Source: Oxytricha trifallax (Eukaryota > Ciliophora > Spirotrichea > Sporadotrichida > Oxytrichidae). From it: a stretch of DNA of 64,000 nt. Positions 45,757 through 57,149 of the stretch are shown in pieces (position 1 is the stretch's first letter; each line of letters opens with the position of its first letter). The stretch is from positions 58,293 to 122,292 of the forward strand of contig ARYC01001243.1 of the NCBI GenBank assembly GCA_000711775.1. Reading direction: 5' to 3'. A model generated the notes under the pieces. It worked only from the letters and a program-made list of their open reading frames with translations, made no database searches and was not told the DNA's origin. The position numbers and the translations under genes are program-made.

Positions 45757-48700
45757 ATGTCATATCAGCAATAGACCACCAGATACAATAGAAGTGTGAG
45801 TAGAGAGATGGCAAGAGACCACACTCTTAATGAAATGAGCTATTGCTATGAATAAATTATTTTGGGTAATCTCATTATTATTATAAAATATATACCTTAT
45901 TCAATAAGTATATTATAATGAAAAAAATTAATAAAATTAAAAATTATTGCATTCTATTCATTTAATAATTTAAATTAAAAATAATAGAATGAGCATAAAC
46001 TTATAAAACAATTTATAAATTTTCAAAATAATTATTCATACACTTAATAATTATTGGATTTTTATAAATGTTATGCGTTCACTGCATATTTAATTTTTGC
46101 TAAACTCTTTTTTATAAATATCATTTTTTTATGTTTTATTGATTTATGAATATAAATAAACATAAATATTTCCCTTACAAATTAAGGGTGGTACGTGTCT
46201 CACCCCCCCCCACTATTATTATTATAAAAATAATATCAATAATTCTCTCACCAACAAATTTGGGGTCTAAAATCACGATTTTAATAACTAAAATTGATTT
46301 GGAAACGCTCTGAGATCATATTACTTTGAAAAAGCTTTTGATTTATAATAAAATAACAAGTATTTATAATTGTTTTGTTATATTTTTGGCAAATTTTCAC
46401 CAGTAACTTTCACATTTAACTAATAATATCTTTGACCTTAAACTTTTAGACAATTTAATATTGATATTTAGAGATTTAAAAAAAGAATTATAATAAAATA
46501 TAAAGTAAGAGAAATCGGCTTTAAAATGATTTTAACGATTAATATATTTTAAATATCAATATTAAATTGTCTAAAAGTTTAAGGTTAAAGATATTATTAG
46601 TTAAATGTGAAAGTTTCTGGTGAGAATTTGCCAAAAAATATAACAAAACAATTATAAATACTTGTTATTTTATTATAAATCAAAAGTTTTTTCAAAGTAA
46701 TATGACCTCAGAGCATTTCCAAATCAATTTTAGTTATTAAAATCGTGATTTTGGACCCCAAATTTGTTGGTGAGAGAATTATTGATATTATTTTTATATT
46801 AATAATAGTGGGGGGGTGTGAGACACGTACCATCCAAATTAATAAGAAACTTAGGATTATCAATTAGACTTTTTAAGAAGAAATGTTTTAACCATACTTT
46901 ACTATCAACTAAGAAGAAATTTTTGAGATTATTAGAGATACTGTTAAAAACTTCCCATTTAGAGTAAGTATATAATAGAATAAAAATTAGTTTTTATTTA
47001 ACATATTATATTATTTATAATTAAAATTAATTGAATTCATTTTGCTAAATTAAACATTAAAATTTTGATCATTTAGTAAAAAAATTTATGAGTGAGTGTT
47101 CTCCCCGACACCCTCCCTCCCTACCCTTGCGAGCCTTACACCCCCCCACAGACCCCTACCACCCCTACCCCTCCCCTACCCCCCCCATAAAATATGCCAT
47201 TTCAAATGAAAAATTTACTCCCACAGCCTGAATCGAATTCCTTCATGACATCTCGAATTCATGACAATTTATACATACAAAAAATAACATAAAATTTTCA
47301 AAATCTTTTCTCCAACTATAAGTTACAAATACGATATAATTTTTTATTTTGATAAGTTTTACTTAGTCCACCGAATTTTTCACACATACTCCTATTGGAA
47401 AAATATATATTATTAAATTTCTATTTAAAAAAAATAAATTATTTTTATAGACATAACATACATAATTTAACTTTAAAAAATTTAATCTCTTACATCACCG
47501 TTATTCAGCATATTTCCAAAAAGTAGCATGATTAATTATTTATTTTTTATTTTTTCAATTTTATTATGGCTCTTTTACATTTTTTCCCATAAATCATAAG
47601 CTTGTTAAAATTACAATTTACTTTATTTCAAATTCTGTAAAAAAAAATAGATCGTCTTTTAGTAAACTTTCAACTCAAATAAATCTAAAGTTAGTTCATA
47701 TTAAGAAAAACAAATATTTTATAAATCTCTTACTTTTAATTCATACATAAATATTTGCAAATTTATTTAAATTATTCTTGACATTTTAATAGTTGATTTA
47801 ATAAAATTAAGTATCTTTCAATTTTAGATGGTAAAGATGTATAAAATAAAAAGAACTAAAAGTCAAAGCATCATCCATTAAACCTTTAAATTTTCTCCAT
47901 TTTATTCAATCACTTAAATGCTAAATATTATTTTATTTATCTTGAACTTATTGTTGTACAAATAAGTAAAGTAAAAAACTTAAAACTAATGTTATTTTAA
48001 TTTACCAGTACTTCATTCTTTTAGCATAATAAAAATCAATACATTTCGTAAATTGTATTTATTATTTTCTATTATAATGTATCAATCATTAAAGATTAGG
48101 TTAAACAAAGTATTTTTTTTCCTCTTCAGGTTAATACTATAGTGAAAACGAGAATTTTTGGAACAGGTATGACAATAATTACAAAAGGATCTAGATTAAT
48201 TCTGTTTGGAATAGGAACACAACTCTAAATTACCTCGTAAGATGCTTATTGTCCATTAATTTTATTAACGTGTTATTTTTGGTACCTATTTTTCTAAGAT
48301 GAGTTAGCGTTAGTTCCATTTGGACATAGAACTTCTTGAGCCAGCTGATGATAGAGGGCAGGACGAGGACAATAGATTGTTGCAGCACCCAAAACCTTTG
48401 TTCAACCTGATCTTTAAAGAAAATTATCAAAAAATAGTTGCTTTTTATTAATAAAGTAAATTGTAATTTTAACAAACTTATGATTTATAGGAAAAAATGT
48501 AAAAGAGCCATAATAAAATTGAAAAAATAAAAAATAAATAATTAATCATGCTACTTTTTGGAAATATGCTGAATAACGGTGATGTAAGAGATTAAATTTT
48601 TTAAAGTTAAATTATGTATGTTATGTCAATAAAAATAATTTATTTTTTTTAAATAGAAATTTAATAATATATATTTTTCCAATAGGAGTATGTGTGAAAA

Positions 48701-51700
48701 ATTCGATGGACAAAGTAAAACTTATCAAAATAAAAAATTATATCGTATTTGTAACTTATAGTTGGAGAAAAAATTTTGAAAATTTTATGTTATTTTTTGC
48801 ATGTATAAATTGTCATGAAGTCGAGATGTCATGAAGGAATTCGATTCAGGCTGTGGGAGTAAATTTTTTCATATAAAATGGCATATTTTATGGAGGGTAG
48901 GGGAGGGGTAGGGGTGGGGTAGGGGTGTCGGTGTGCAAGGTGTAGGGGAGGGGTAGGGGTGTCGGTGAGAACAAGTGAGTTAATTTATTTAAATTTGGAA
49001 TAAATTTATAATGAAATGCAATAATTTTAACAATTTAATTTTATGCAAAGTTTATTGCCATATTTTTGATTTATTATATATTAATATATTTAATTATTTC
49101 AAAATTTTTGAATACAAATATCTTCACATATTTTAATTTCATAATTAATTTTGCATGATAAATTATGAATTGCGTTAAATTGATTAAAATATATAAATTT
49201 ATTATAGAAAATGCAATTAATATATATATATATATATTTAAATTTAATTGTATTTATCTAATACTCTATTTTTATATTTGATGAATTTATAGTAATAACA
49301 TTTAATGTCCCTTGAGAAACTAATAAAGCATAAAGATTACTTGATCACATTTTTTGTGTTTACGTCTTTCAAGAAATTGTTATAATTCGAAGTAGAAACA
49401 GAAGATTAAGTGAAGATTTCAGATGCAAAATATATGGATTACTCAAAGAAAATAGTTTAATAAACTCAAAGTAAATTGTGTGATTAAATGAAAGTAAGTT
49501 TTAAATCAGATTAATCATTTAATTTATAAACCTTATTAATGAAATAAATTTAATATTTAAATATAATACTATATTAAATAATTTTTAAGATATTTTGAAT
49601 TTATAATAAAAATATGCTATAAAATTCAAATAATGTTTAGGCATTGATTATTATTGCATTGTAATTATTTCGAAATCGAAACATCACAAACTAGTTGTGG
49701 GAAAAAAATTGAATGCTTGGCTTCTAAAGGAACTTGACAACGATAATGATGATAATATTTTGAAAATTTTAAAAATACTAGGATAACTTTCTCTTTAAAG
49801 GGATTGGTGCATTCAGATTATTATTGATGATGGACTTTAGAATAAAATTTGTGAACTGATTTATTTGAAAGAATCATAGACAACAATATTTATAGAGGCC
49901 ATTTTGATACTTCAATACTTGTTTAAGTACAAATAAATATAGGCTACTCTGTAGGCTCTTTTTTATGCATTAATAATAAAAGAAATATTACTAAAATAGA
50001 TAATATTAGGAAATTCAAGAAATAAAAATGCATTATAATAATATAAGTAATTATAACTGCCTGTAATTTGATCAGCTATTAATAGTAATTAGATTTATTA
50101 AAATTTTTAATATTAAACTGATTGTACATTATACATTGTACAGTTTTATGCTTTTAGTTTTCTAAAATATTAAGGTGTACATATAAATTGGACATTGTAC
50201 ATTGTACAGTTTTAGAGATATGTTTTTTTTAAGAAAAATTGTATAGTTTGAAAGTGATTAGTAATAAAATACTAAGATTAATAATTAAAAAATATAATGG
50301 AGACATCTCTCTCAAATGAAGCACAAATGCATCACTATCGTTGCAATAAACCCCGAAACCCCTTGAGATCTCCGAATGTATTCTTGTGTATAGTACCACC
50401 GTTCCCGCTGACCGTAGTGCACATCTAACTCTCTCGTTTAGTCCCGTAAATCACATTTGAGTATTCAGTCTCCAGTCTCTGCCGAACTTGGTCCTAAGAC
50501 CACCGACTGTTATTGCATCAATACCGAGCTCTTTTAGACATCCTTAACTTCTCTATATACTATTATGAAAACACAGACATTCTTTAACGATAAACGTGCA
50601 ACTTTAGGTATCGGCGTGGACCAAGTTCGGCAGAGACTGGAGACTGAATACTCAAATGTGATTTACGGGACTAAACGAGAGAGTTAGATGTGCACTACGG
50701 TCAGCGGGAACGGTGGTACTATACACAAGAATACATTCGGAGATCTCAAGGGGTTTCGGGGTTTATTGCAACGATAGTGATGCATTTGTGCTTCATTTGA
50801 GAGAGATGTCTCCATTATATTTTTTAATTATTAATCTTAGTATTTTATTACTAATCACTTTCAAACTATACAATTTTTCTTAAAAAAAACATATCTCTAA
50901 AACTGTACAATGTACAATGTCCAATTTATATGTACACCTTAATATTTTAGAAAACTAAAAGCATAAAACTGTACAATGTATAATGTACAATCAGTTTAGT
51001 ATTAAAAGTTTTAATAAATTTAATTACAATTAAAAGCTGATCAAATTACAGGCAGTTATAATTACTTATATTATTATAATGCATTTTTATTTCTTGAATT
51101 TCCTAATATTATCTATTTTAGCAATAATAATAAATATATATATATATATATCAATTTATAGCATTTTAAAGAATTGATAAAAAAGATACTGTTATTGCTT
51201 TGCTGTTGATTTTAGAAAATGCCAGTAAATAAACAAAATTTAAAGACTGTTTTTACAAAGAATAAGATATAATTAAGAGACTCCTTGAATTGACCTAAAA
51301 TGAAGAAATTTTAATCTAAAATATGTCAATAAAAACCCTTAGACTCTTTAAAAATTATATCGATTCTTTAATTATAAAGTTTATCACTTTACTAGTTTTA
51401 AGCAAAGTTCATTGTGATTTGTATATATATATTATTTTAAGATCTATTCACTAATCCAATAAAAAAACTTTCTCTTAAATATTTTTTAATCTTTTAATAA
51501 TCTATAAATTATCTTTGTCAAAAACAGTTAAATAAAGTTTTTTAAATCATTCCCAATCTACTAAAATAACTTATTTCATAAATACTTTTAAAGAAAATAA
51601 AATACTTAAATTTAAAATTGCCAATTATGTTGTCTAGCACTTTTGAGTATACTCAAATTTATGAGAGAAAAAAATGTGTTTCCCCTTTTTTTCCTCTCCT

Positions 51701-54700
51701 CATAAATAATTAAAGAAAGAGTAAATGTTTAATATCTATTGTAAGAAAAATCTTAAATTTATTTTACTTTTATGGTTATAATCCAATTAATATTTGTATA
51801 ACTTAATTCTTGCCTGCATTATTTGACATACTCCTTATAGTATATTAAATTCATCTAAAAATATTATTTTAAAAACAGCAAGTGTAATTTTTATGACTGA
51901 ACTCCTTATGATATTCTAAATAATATTATTGATAAAATAGATAAAAATAGGAAAAATTGGAAAAATTAGAAATATAAATTAATTATATATTTATTAGTAA
52001 TATAAACTGCCATGAATTAGGAGTGTTAGTAATAGTAATTAGATTTAAATTTAAAATTATTAATTAAATCAATTAAATATAAATATATATAATTAGTGGT
52101 CTAGTGGTCTGGCAGGGTCTTTAGCAGACCACTCGTAAATATATATATATTTATATATAAATACATTGTTGCTAACACACATTTGTTTCAGAATTTTGAT
52201 CTCTAGCTCAAACTGTAGTATTGCCAAAATAGTGGTAGTTAGGTTTTTTCTGTTCACATTTTTTAGAATTTTTGGGGTTTAGGTTTTTAGTTGATGTTGT
52301 CGAAGATGTAGTCGATAAAGTTGTAGATGAAGTAGGATTTTAATGACATAAATATAATTTAAATTGAAAATTAAACTTAAGAGAAATATTAGAAAAACTA
52401 ATGTTTAAAATTCATATTATTTAGATTAACATACTCCATATTTAAGTTGTATTAAATCAATTTCTAATTAAAAATTAATATTCAAATCTAATATTGGAAT
52501 AATTATAATTACAAACGTGAAGACTGGTAATACTGCCATGAATGCCGGAGTCCACCAAGCCGGTTAATTAGCTGACTGAGAGGCAACTGGAGACTTATAA
52601 CCGCGCCGAGGACCCTAGAAAGTATAGTAAGTATTATTTCTCGCAACCGCCACTAAATAGTCTTACAGGAGCAGAAAAAGGGTAGCTCGGAGCTCTGAAA
52701 GCAGTGCCAGCGTGTAATGACGAGTCAAATTGCAGGGTTCAGTCATCTTGAAGTACCACCTCTGAAGTACGGCGGCGTTGAATAAAAGACATAGGCAGCT
52801 TCTCAGTAATCACTTCAAACACCCTGCCCTTCAACAGTATGGACCCCGAAGATGCCTATGCCTTTAAGGCTCGATGTCTACTCTGCCAATCTGAGATTCA
52901 GACTTAGAGTGAGGAGGAGGCATTCCCTTTGACCGCGCCATTGGTGGCACGTTTCCTCAAAACAAGATTCCTAGCAGGTGAAAAGGAAAAGAATGCGATT
53001 AACTGACAGCATCAGTCCATGGTCTGAGACAGCCGGGGAAATGTCTAGTGATTCATGGCAGTATTACCAGTCTACACATTTGTAATTATAATTAAATGTA
53101 TATATGTTCTAACCAAAAATGCCCCTCCCCACCCCCCTCCCCACCATACACCGAGATACCCCTCCCCATACCCCCCTCCCCACCCCCAACCTATTTTATA
53201 ATAAAAAAATAATTTAATAATTTATAAAATCTTTTATAAATGAGAATTTTAAAAATTATTGATTAAATAATTATAATAATTTATAAAATCTTTTATAAAT
53301 GAGAATTTTAAAATTTTATTGATTGAATAATTATTTTTATTTATAATTAAAGCTTAATAATTTTAATTATATTTAAATTAATAATAATGATTAATTTATA
53401 AAATTCTCATTTATAAAAGATTTTATAAATTATTTTAATTATTTTATTATTATAAAATAGGTTGGGGTGGGGAGGGGGTATGGGGAGGGGTATCTCGGTT
53501 AAGGATGGGGAGGGGTATCTCGGTTAGAACATATATACAAATATATATTTATATTTACGAGTGGTCTGCTAAAGACCCTGCCAGACCACTAGACCACTAA
53601 TTATATATATTTATATTTAATTGATTTAATAAATAATTTTTAATTTAATTCTAATTACTATCACTAACACTCCTAATTCAAGGCAGTTTATATTACTAAT
53701 AAATTTATAATTAATTTTTATTTCTAATATTTCCTATTTTTATCTATTCTATCAAAGAAAAAATTAAATAAATTTTATATAAAGATATATTTATGCTTAA
53801 TATAAAAAAAATAAGGTTAGTCGATTGACTGTAAATAAAAATTAATATTCCTTGAATTATCTACTAATTAACATAACTCATTCAAATTCTAACTAAAAAG
53901 ATTATTTTTACTGGCAATCATTAATAATTAGACTTTAAAAGTCTAATTTTAAATTTTGATTATATCATTATCTCAAATAATGTTTGAAGATTTATCTTAT
54001 TTTTATCTATATTTAATTCAATTATTATAGTTAAAACTTTTATGGTTTTAATAGTCATAATTGTAAATTTATTACACTAGAGTCCTTAGAAATTCTAAAT
54101 TCTGATTGATTTAGGAGATATTATATTTTTATTATATTCAAATTTTAATGCTAAACTAAAATAAATTAAATTATTATAAAAAAATAAGAAATTTTTTTTA
54201 ATACAATTATTTTTATTAAGATTAAAGATTTTTTTTTATTTTAATTAAAATTGAAAATTTGGAATATAGAATAATTTATAGATATGTAAAATTTGCAACT
54301 ATATTTGATGAAAAATTAAAAAGTCCACACTAATTTTTACAGTTTAAAAATTTTCTATTTTTTTTATTATTATATAGATTTTTCTCTATCTCTTAAATTA
54401 AATTTAAATTAAAAGGGAGCTATTTATTTCTTAACCAAGCAATTAGATAATAAAGACTATGAGATGAGACACAAAGTTATTTCAGGATTCTAGATGATAA
54501 GTTAGTGTGATAATGAGACAATTCAATTACTAATAGATACAACATTTTAAAAACTCATCTTAAATATTGAATTTGACAATGTTTAATTAGTAATCTAAAT
54601 TGGTGTAATTATTGATAATGTACTAGATAAGATATCAATATATTATAAGATACAGTTAAATTAGAGAAAAATAAATATCAAATTAAGAATTGATTTTACC

Positions 54701-55372
54701 TCAACTTATCATTTATGAATAATAAAAACGATTGTGCATTATTTATCTAGTATAGTAATGTCTAGATATATTCATAACATCGAGCTAATAAATAATATAA
54801 ATTCTCTTTTAATATTGCTTATTTATTTTATTTTAATTATAAGGCGCAATCACAATTTTGAAAATGAAGATTTATAATAAATTGGTGGAAAGCTTAAAGT
54901 AAAGTCAAAATAAGATGTTTGCTATTACTTTGTTTGAGGGGCTTTTGATATTATTGAGGAAAGTGTTTTAACACTTTGATTAAGTAAGTTCACTTTAAAT
55001 AATTTTAATATAAATGTTTATAGATTGGGAGCAATAAATTTTATGAATTCTTAGAGGATTACGATTTTCCCTAAATCCTATTCTAATTTATGCCTAAAAA
55101 ATTATAATTACTAAATTACTATATATTTTATATTAAAAAAATTAATATATAAACAAAATTCGAATGAAGCATTGATTTGTAATAAAGAAAATAAATTATT
55201 TTTTAATAGAGTTTAATGCAAGAGAGATTTGACCAATGAAATAATTAAGTATATCGATCTTATTTTAGAAGAATTCTTTCAAACCTCAAACTATGAATAT
55301 AAATAACATTAAATTTAATCACTTAACCATTTTGGTTCACACTTGTGCAACTAGTAAATATTTGAATTTTGA
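45757..55372 (+). CDS. Armadillo-repeat / importin-alpha-like protein, split by four large insertions
   Basis: ATG 45757 (MSYQQQTTRYNRSVSRE) starts a polar, Arg-containing N-terminus. The following blocks are helical and ARM-like. They are EEMFQPYFTINQEEIFEIIRD (less its first residue; 46850-46966), FEVETEDQVKISDAKYMDYS (to 49470), GKKLNAWLLKELDND and IQIIIDDGLQNKICELI (49641 on), DTVIALLLILENASK and KRLLELTQNEEILIQNMSIK (51170-51420), AIYFLTKQLDNKDYEMRHK (54417 on), MFAITLFEGLLILLRKVF (to 54984), KFYEFLEDYDFPQILFQFM (55026 on) and DLTNEIIKYIDLILEEFFQ, ending at TGA 55370-55372. Importin-alpha proteins bind nuclear localisation signals through such repeats. The closing blocks resemble the end of that family, but the family call is from pattern only. 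Introns use GT-AG (49471-49640; donor GTAAGT after 46966 and 54984). The 46186 insertion can be removed at CAAATTAA with the frame kept. Confidence 0.65.
46186..46834. mobile_element. Foldback element, likely IES (flanking repeat CAAATTAA)
   Basis: A 649-bp palindrome. GGTACGTGTCTCAC plus a C-run at the left mirrors a G-run and GTGAGACACGTACC at the right. The arms pair almost to the middle (about 46490-46545). The direct repeat CAAATTAA is at 46178-46185 and 46835-46842. Deleting one copy and the palindrome leaves the ARM-like frame open on both sides (IFPLQINKKLRIINQTF). Non-coding. Confidence 0.85.
47097..48973. mobile_element. Element with about 540-bp terminal inverted repeats (flanking repeat AGTGAG)
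   Basis: The left end TGTTCTCCCCGACACCC mirrors GGGTGTCGGTGAGAACA at the right, and the arms stay similar to about 47635 and from about 48440. AGTGAG flanks it at 47091-47096 and 48974-48979. The central 800 bp are unique, and the part from 48120 to 48410 is less AT-rich. It contains minus-strand open frames (for example AATIYCPRPALYHQLAQEVL), but no transposase motif was recognised. It sits in the intron/IES region between ARM-like blocks. Confidence 0.82.
49471..49640 (+). other. Intron in the ARM-like gene
   Basis: Donor GTAAATTG and acceptor ATGTTTAG. The phase fits: the exon leaves one base, and the next exon starts GC then ATT GAT TAT, giving VQQTQSIDYYCIVIISK. Confidence 0.7.
49991..51121. 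mobile_element. Large near-perfect palindrome, about 1.13 kb
   Basis: Two arms of about 510 bp (49991-50502 and 50617-51121) are close reverse complements around a spacer of about 115 bp. The inner part of each arm is GC-richer and includes AATAAACCCCGAAACCCC, a variant of the C4A4 motif. AATAATAAA occurs just outside both ends (49972-49980 and 51126-51134), a candidate pointer or target duplication. No coding capacity seen. Lies between ARM-like blocks. Confidence 0.85.
52497..53090. mobile_element. Nested GC-rich element
   Basis: AATTATAATTACAAACGTG and GACTGGTAATACTGCCATGA at the left mirror TCATGGCAGTATTACCAGTC and TTTGTAATTATAATT at the right. The interior of roughly 500 bp has much higher G+C than the surroundings, as in the insertion at 37036, although the two show no obvious shared sequence. 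Confidence 0.75.
52839..53006 (+). CDS. Unknown 55-residue open frame in the nested GC-rich element
   Basis: ATG 52839 to TGA 53004-53006. It begins MDPEDAYAFKARCLLCQSE (a CxxC pair) and ends LKTRFLAGEKEKNAIN, with mostly acidic and basic residues. The frame is open for about 20 codons upstream of the ATG. No family recognised; chance opening in GC-rich DNA is possible. Confidence 0.3.
53100..53535. repeat. C-rich hairpin inside the composite element
   Basis: GTTCTAACC and runs of CCCCTCCCC with GAGATACCCCTCCCC at the left mirror GGGGAGGGGTATCTC and GGTTAGAAC at the right. The arms are joined by AT-rich DNA with further inverted repeats (AATTTATAAAATCTTTTAT). Confidence 0.8.
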
Positions 55373-55909
55373 TTAGAATGATTTTTATAATTGCTTTGAT
55401 TAATGTAATTTGGAATTTTAATTAAACTTTTCATTACATTGATTTCTATTTATTCAAGTAAAAAATATATCAATATTTTATGTATAAAATCTATTAAGAG
55501 TAATTTATTAAAATACTTTAAACTATAATTATTAAGTTTTCATTAATATATAAGAAAAAAACTAATTAATTAAATATTTTGAATTAATTTGATTATTTTT
55601 ATGATTTTAAGTTCTTAAATTTATAGTAATAATTAATTATTAATATTATAATTTATATTTTATGAATTACTTAAGACTCATAAATTAATTTTTAGTTATT
55701 TAAATTTATAGTAAATATTTAAACATTTACAAATTTAAGATTTTTTTATTAAAATATTTATTATATTATAAAAAATTTGTATAGTTTTCTTAAAAATTAT
55801 AGCTCTGGCAGAAATAACTATTTTTTAAGGAGATATTTTAGATATTTATGTTGTTTTATATAAATCTCTATCACTCTTTTTCAAGGATTTTGAATTTTTA
55901 TCATTATTT
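55373..55909. other. AT-rich region after the ARM-like gene
   Basis: Downstream of the TGA at 55370-55372; no coding block or motif seen. Confidence 0.5.
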
Positions 55910-56240
55910 GTTCATACCGCGATCCTCTTCCTTACCCCCTAAAATACCCCATTTCATAATAATTTAACCCTAAGGGTCCAAATCGATATCCTTCATGACA
56001 TTTCGAACTTATGATTTTTCTAAATAAAATTAGCATTTAATTTTCAAAAATTTTTTCAAATCAGTGTTTTAAATAGAGGACAAAATTAATATTATATATA
56101 AATTGAAATACGTCTATTTAGTTCTTACTTTATTTTAAATTTTTATCAATTTTCTTTATATGAATTTTATTTACTAATACAAAACATTAAAAAATATTTT
56201 TTTTCCGTTAATTTACAAAAATAATCTTTACCAGGGTACC
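55910..56240. mobile_element. Solo arm related to the 47097-48973 element
   Basis: Shares AATCGATATCCTTCATGACA and neighbouring sequence with the left arm of the element at 47097 (which has AATCGAATTCCTTCATGACA), and the following AATTTTCAAAAATTTTTTC-type stretch. Only one arm is present, directly before the TBE nest. Confidence 0.55.
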
Positions 56241-56261
56241 TGTTTCAGACCCTCTTCTATT

Positions 56262-57046
56262 CAAAACCCCAAAACTTCTTAAAGAGGTTTATAAGTGCTT
56301 TGATTTGTTGGCAATTTTTATAATGTTAGGGGTTGGGGTTATTAATTAAATGCGAGACAAAAATACCAAGCTTTTGGGGTCTATTTATGATAAAGAGTAT
56401 ATAGATTTAGTGTTTGAACTGTGAGTTAGATGTGATATATACATTGAATAAGTCAAACCAGTTTGAACTATATGTCTATTGCACTGCTCTTAAAGTGAAG
56501 TTAATCAACTGTTCGATCCCACTGACTTATAGCAGTATAACTAAAACAATAACAGCTGAATTCTATGTAGAGGAAATCAAAGCTTATATAGAAGCATATT
56601 GACTATCTTATTAATGAAAAAACTTTAAAGCATTGGGCTCAATTCTCTCTCGATTAACGAGCTACAATGTTTCACCGGCAGTTCTCTGAGTTGAAGATCT
56701 CTCCATAGTCTGTTACAAACATTTATAAACGAAATGGCATCTCTTACAAAAGTGTGAATCGTATCAAGAGAGTGATTGATTTCACTCTGCCATTTTACAA
56801 AAATAACTTAAATTATATTTATAAATTTGAAGAGAGCCTAATAGAATAGTATTTAGTTTTTCATGCTGACTAGGCGTGTTTACATTCAACATTTTCATCT
56901 TGAAGTCTTAGTATAAGAAGCATAATAATATAGAGGTATATGATTAAAAAGTCAAGGTATAAACAATGGCAATTCTTGGAGGAATTTCCGAGAATGCTGG
57001 TTTAGAAACTTATATTATTCATCCTCGCTCTCTAAAACAGAGCAGT
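56262..57046. mobile_element. TBE A, left part (continues at 61540)
   Basis: Begins CAAAACCCCAAAAC, the C4A4-type end of telomere-bearing elements, then follows the same subterminal sequence as TBE B (TGCTTTGATTTG, GGGGTTATTAATTAAATG). It is cut at 57046 inside its transposase gene by TBE B, and the gene continues in phase at 61540. Confidence 0.88.
56350..57046 (+). pseudogene. TBE A transposase, 5' part, decayed
   Basis: ATG 56350 (MRDKNTKLLGSIYD). Codon 26 is TGA where TBE B has CGA, and there is a frameshift near the first Asp region (HADQACLHSTF). The last residues before the break (IIHPRSLKQSS) continue at 61540 into the second-Asp block. Non-functional. Confidence 0.85.
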
Positions 57047-57149
57047 CAAAACCCCTTAATGAGGTTTATAAGTGCTTTGATTTGTAGGGAATTTGTTAGT
57101 GGTTGGGGTTATTAATAGGTTTTAATGTGAAATTTATAGTAAATGTATT

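Larger units (their letters stand above)
51931..53753. mobile_element. Composite palindromic element with two nested palindromes
   Basis: The outer arms (about 51931-52170 and 53550-53753) pair, including AGTGGTCTAGTGGTCTGGCA and its inverse. Their outermost part (AAACTGCCATGAATTAGGAG and the like) resembles the ends of the palindrome at 49991. Inside lie a GC-rich element with its own inverted ends (52497-53090) and a C-rich hairpin (53100-53535). Sits between ARM-like coding blocks. Confidence 0.8.

Noticed and set aside
46190-46215. Telomere at the C-run
   Set aside because: The run is plain C without A4 units and is mirrored at the other end of a foldback element.
48230-48475. 81-codon minus-strand gene
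   Set aside because: It overlaps the inverted arm of the 47097 element; three competing frames are open and none has a known motif.
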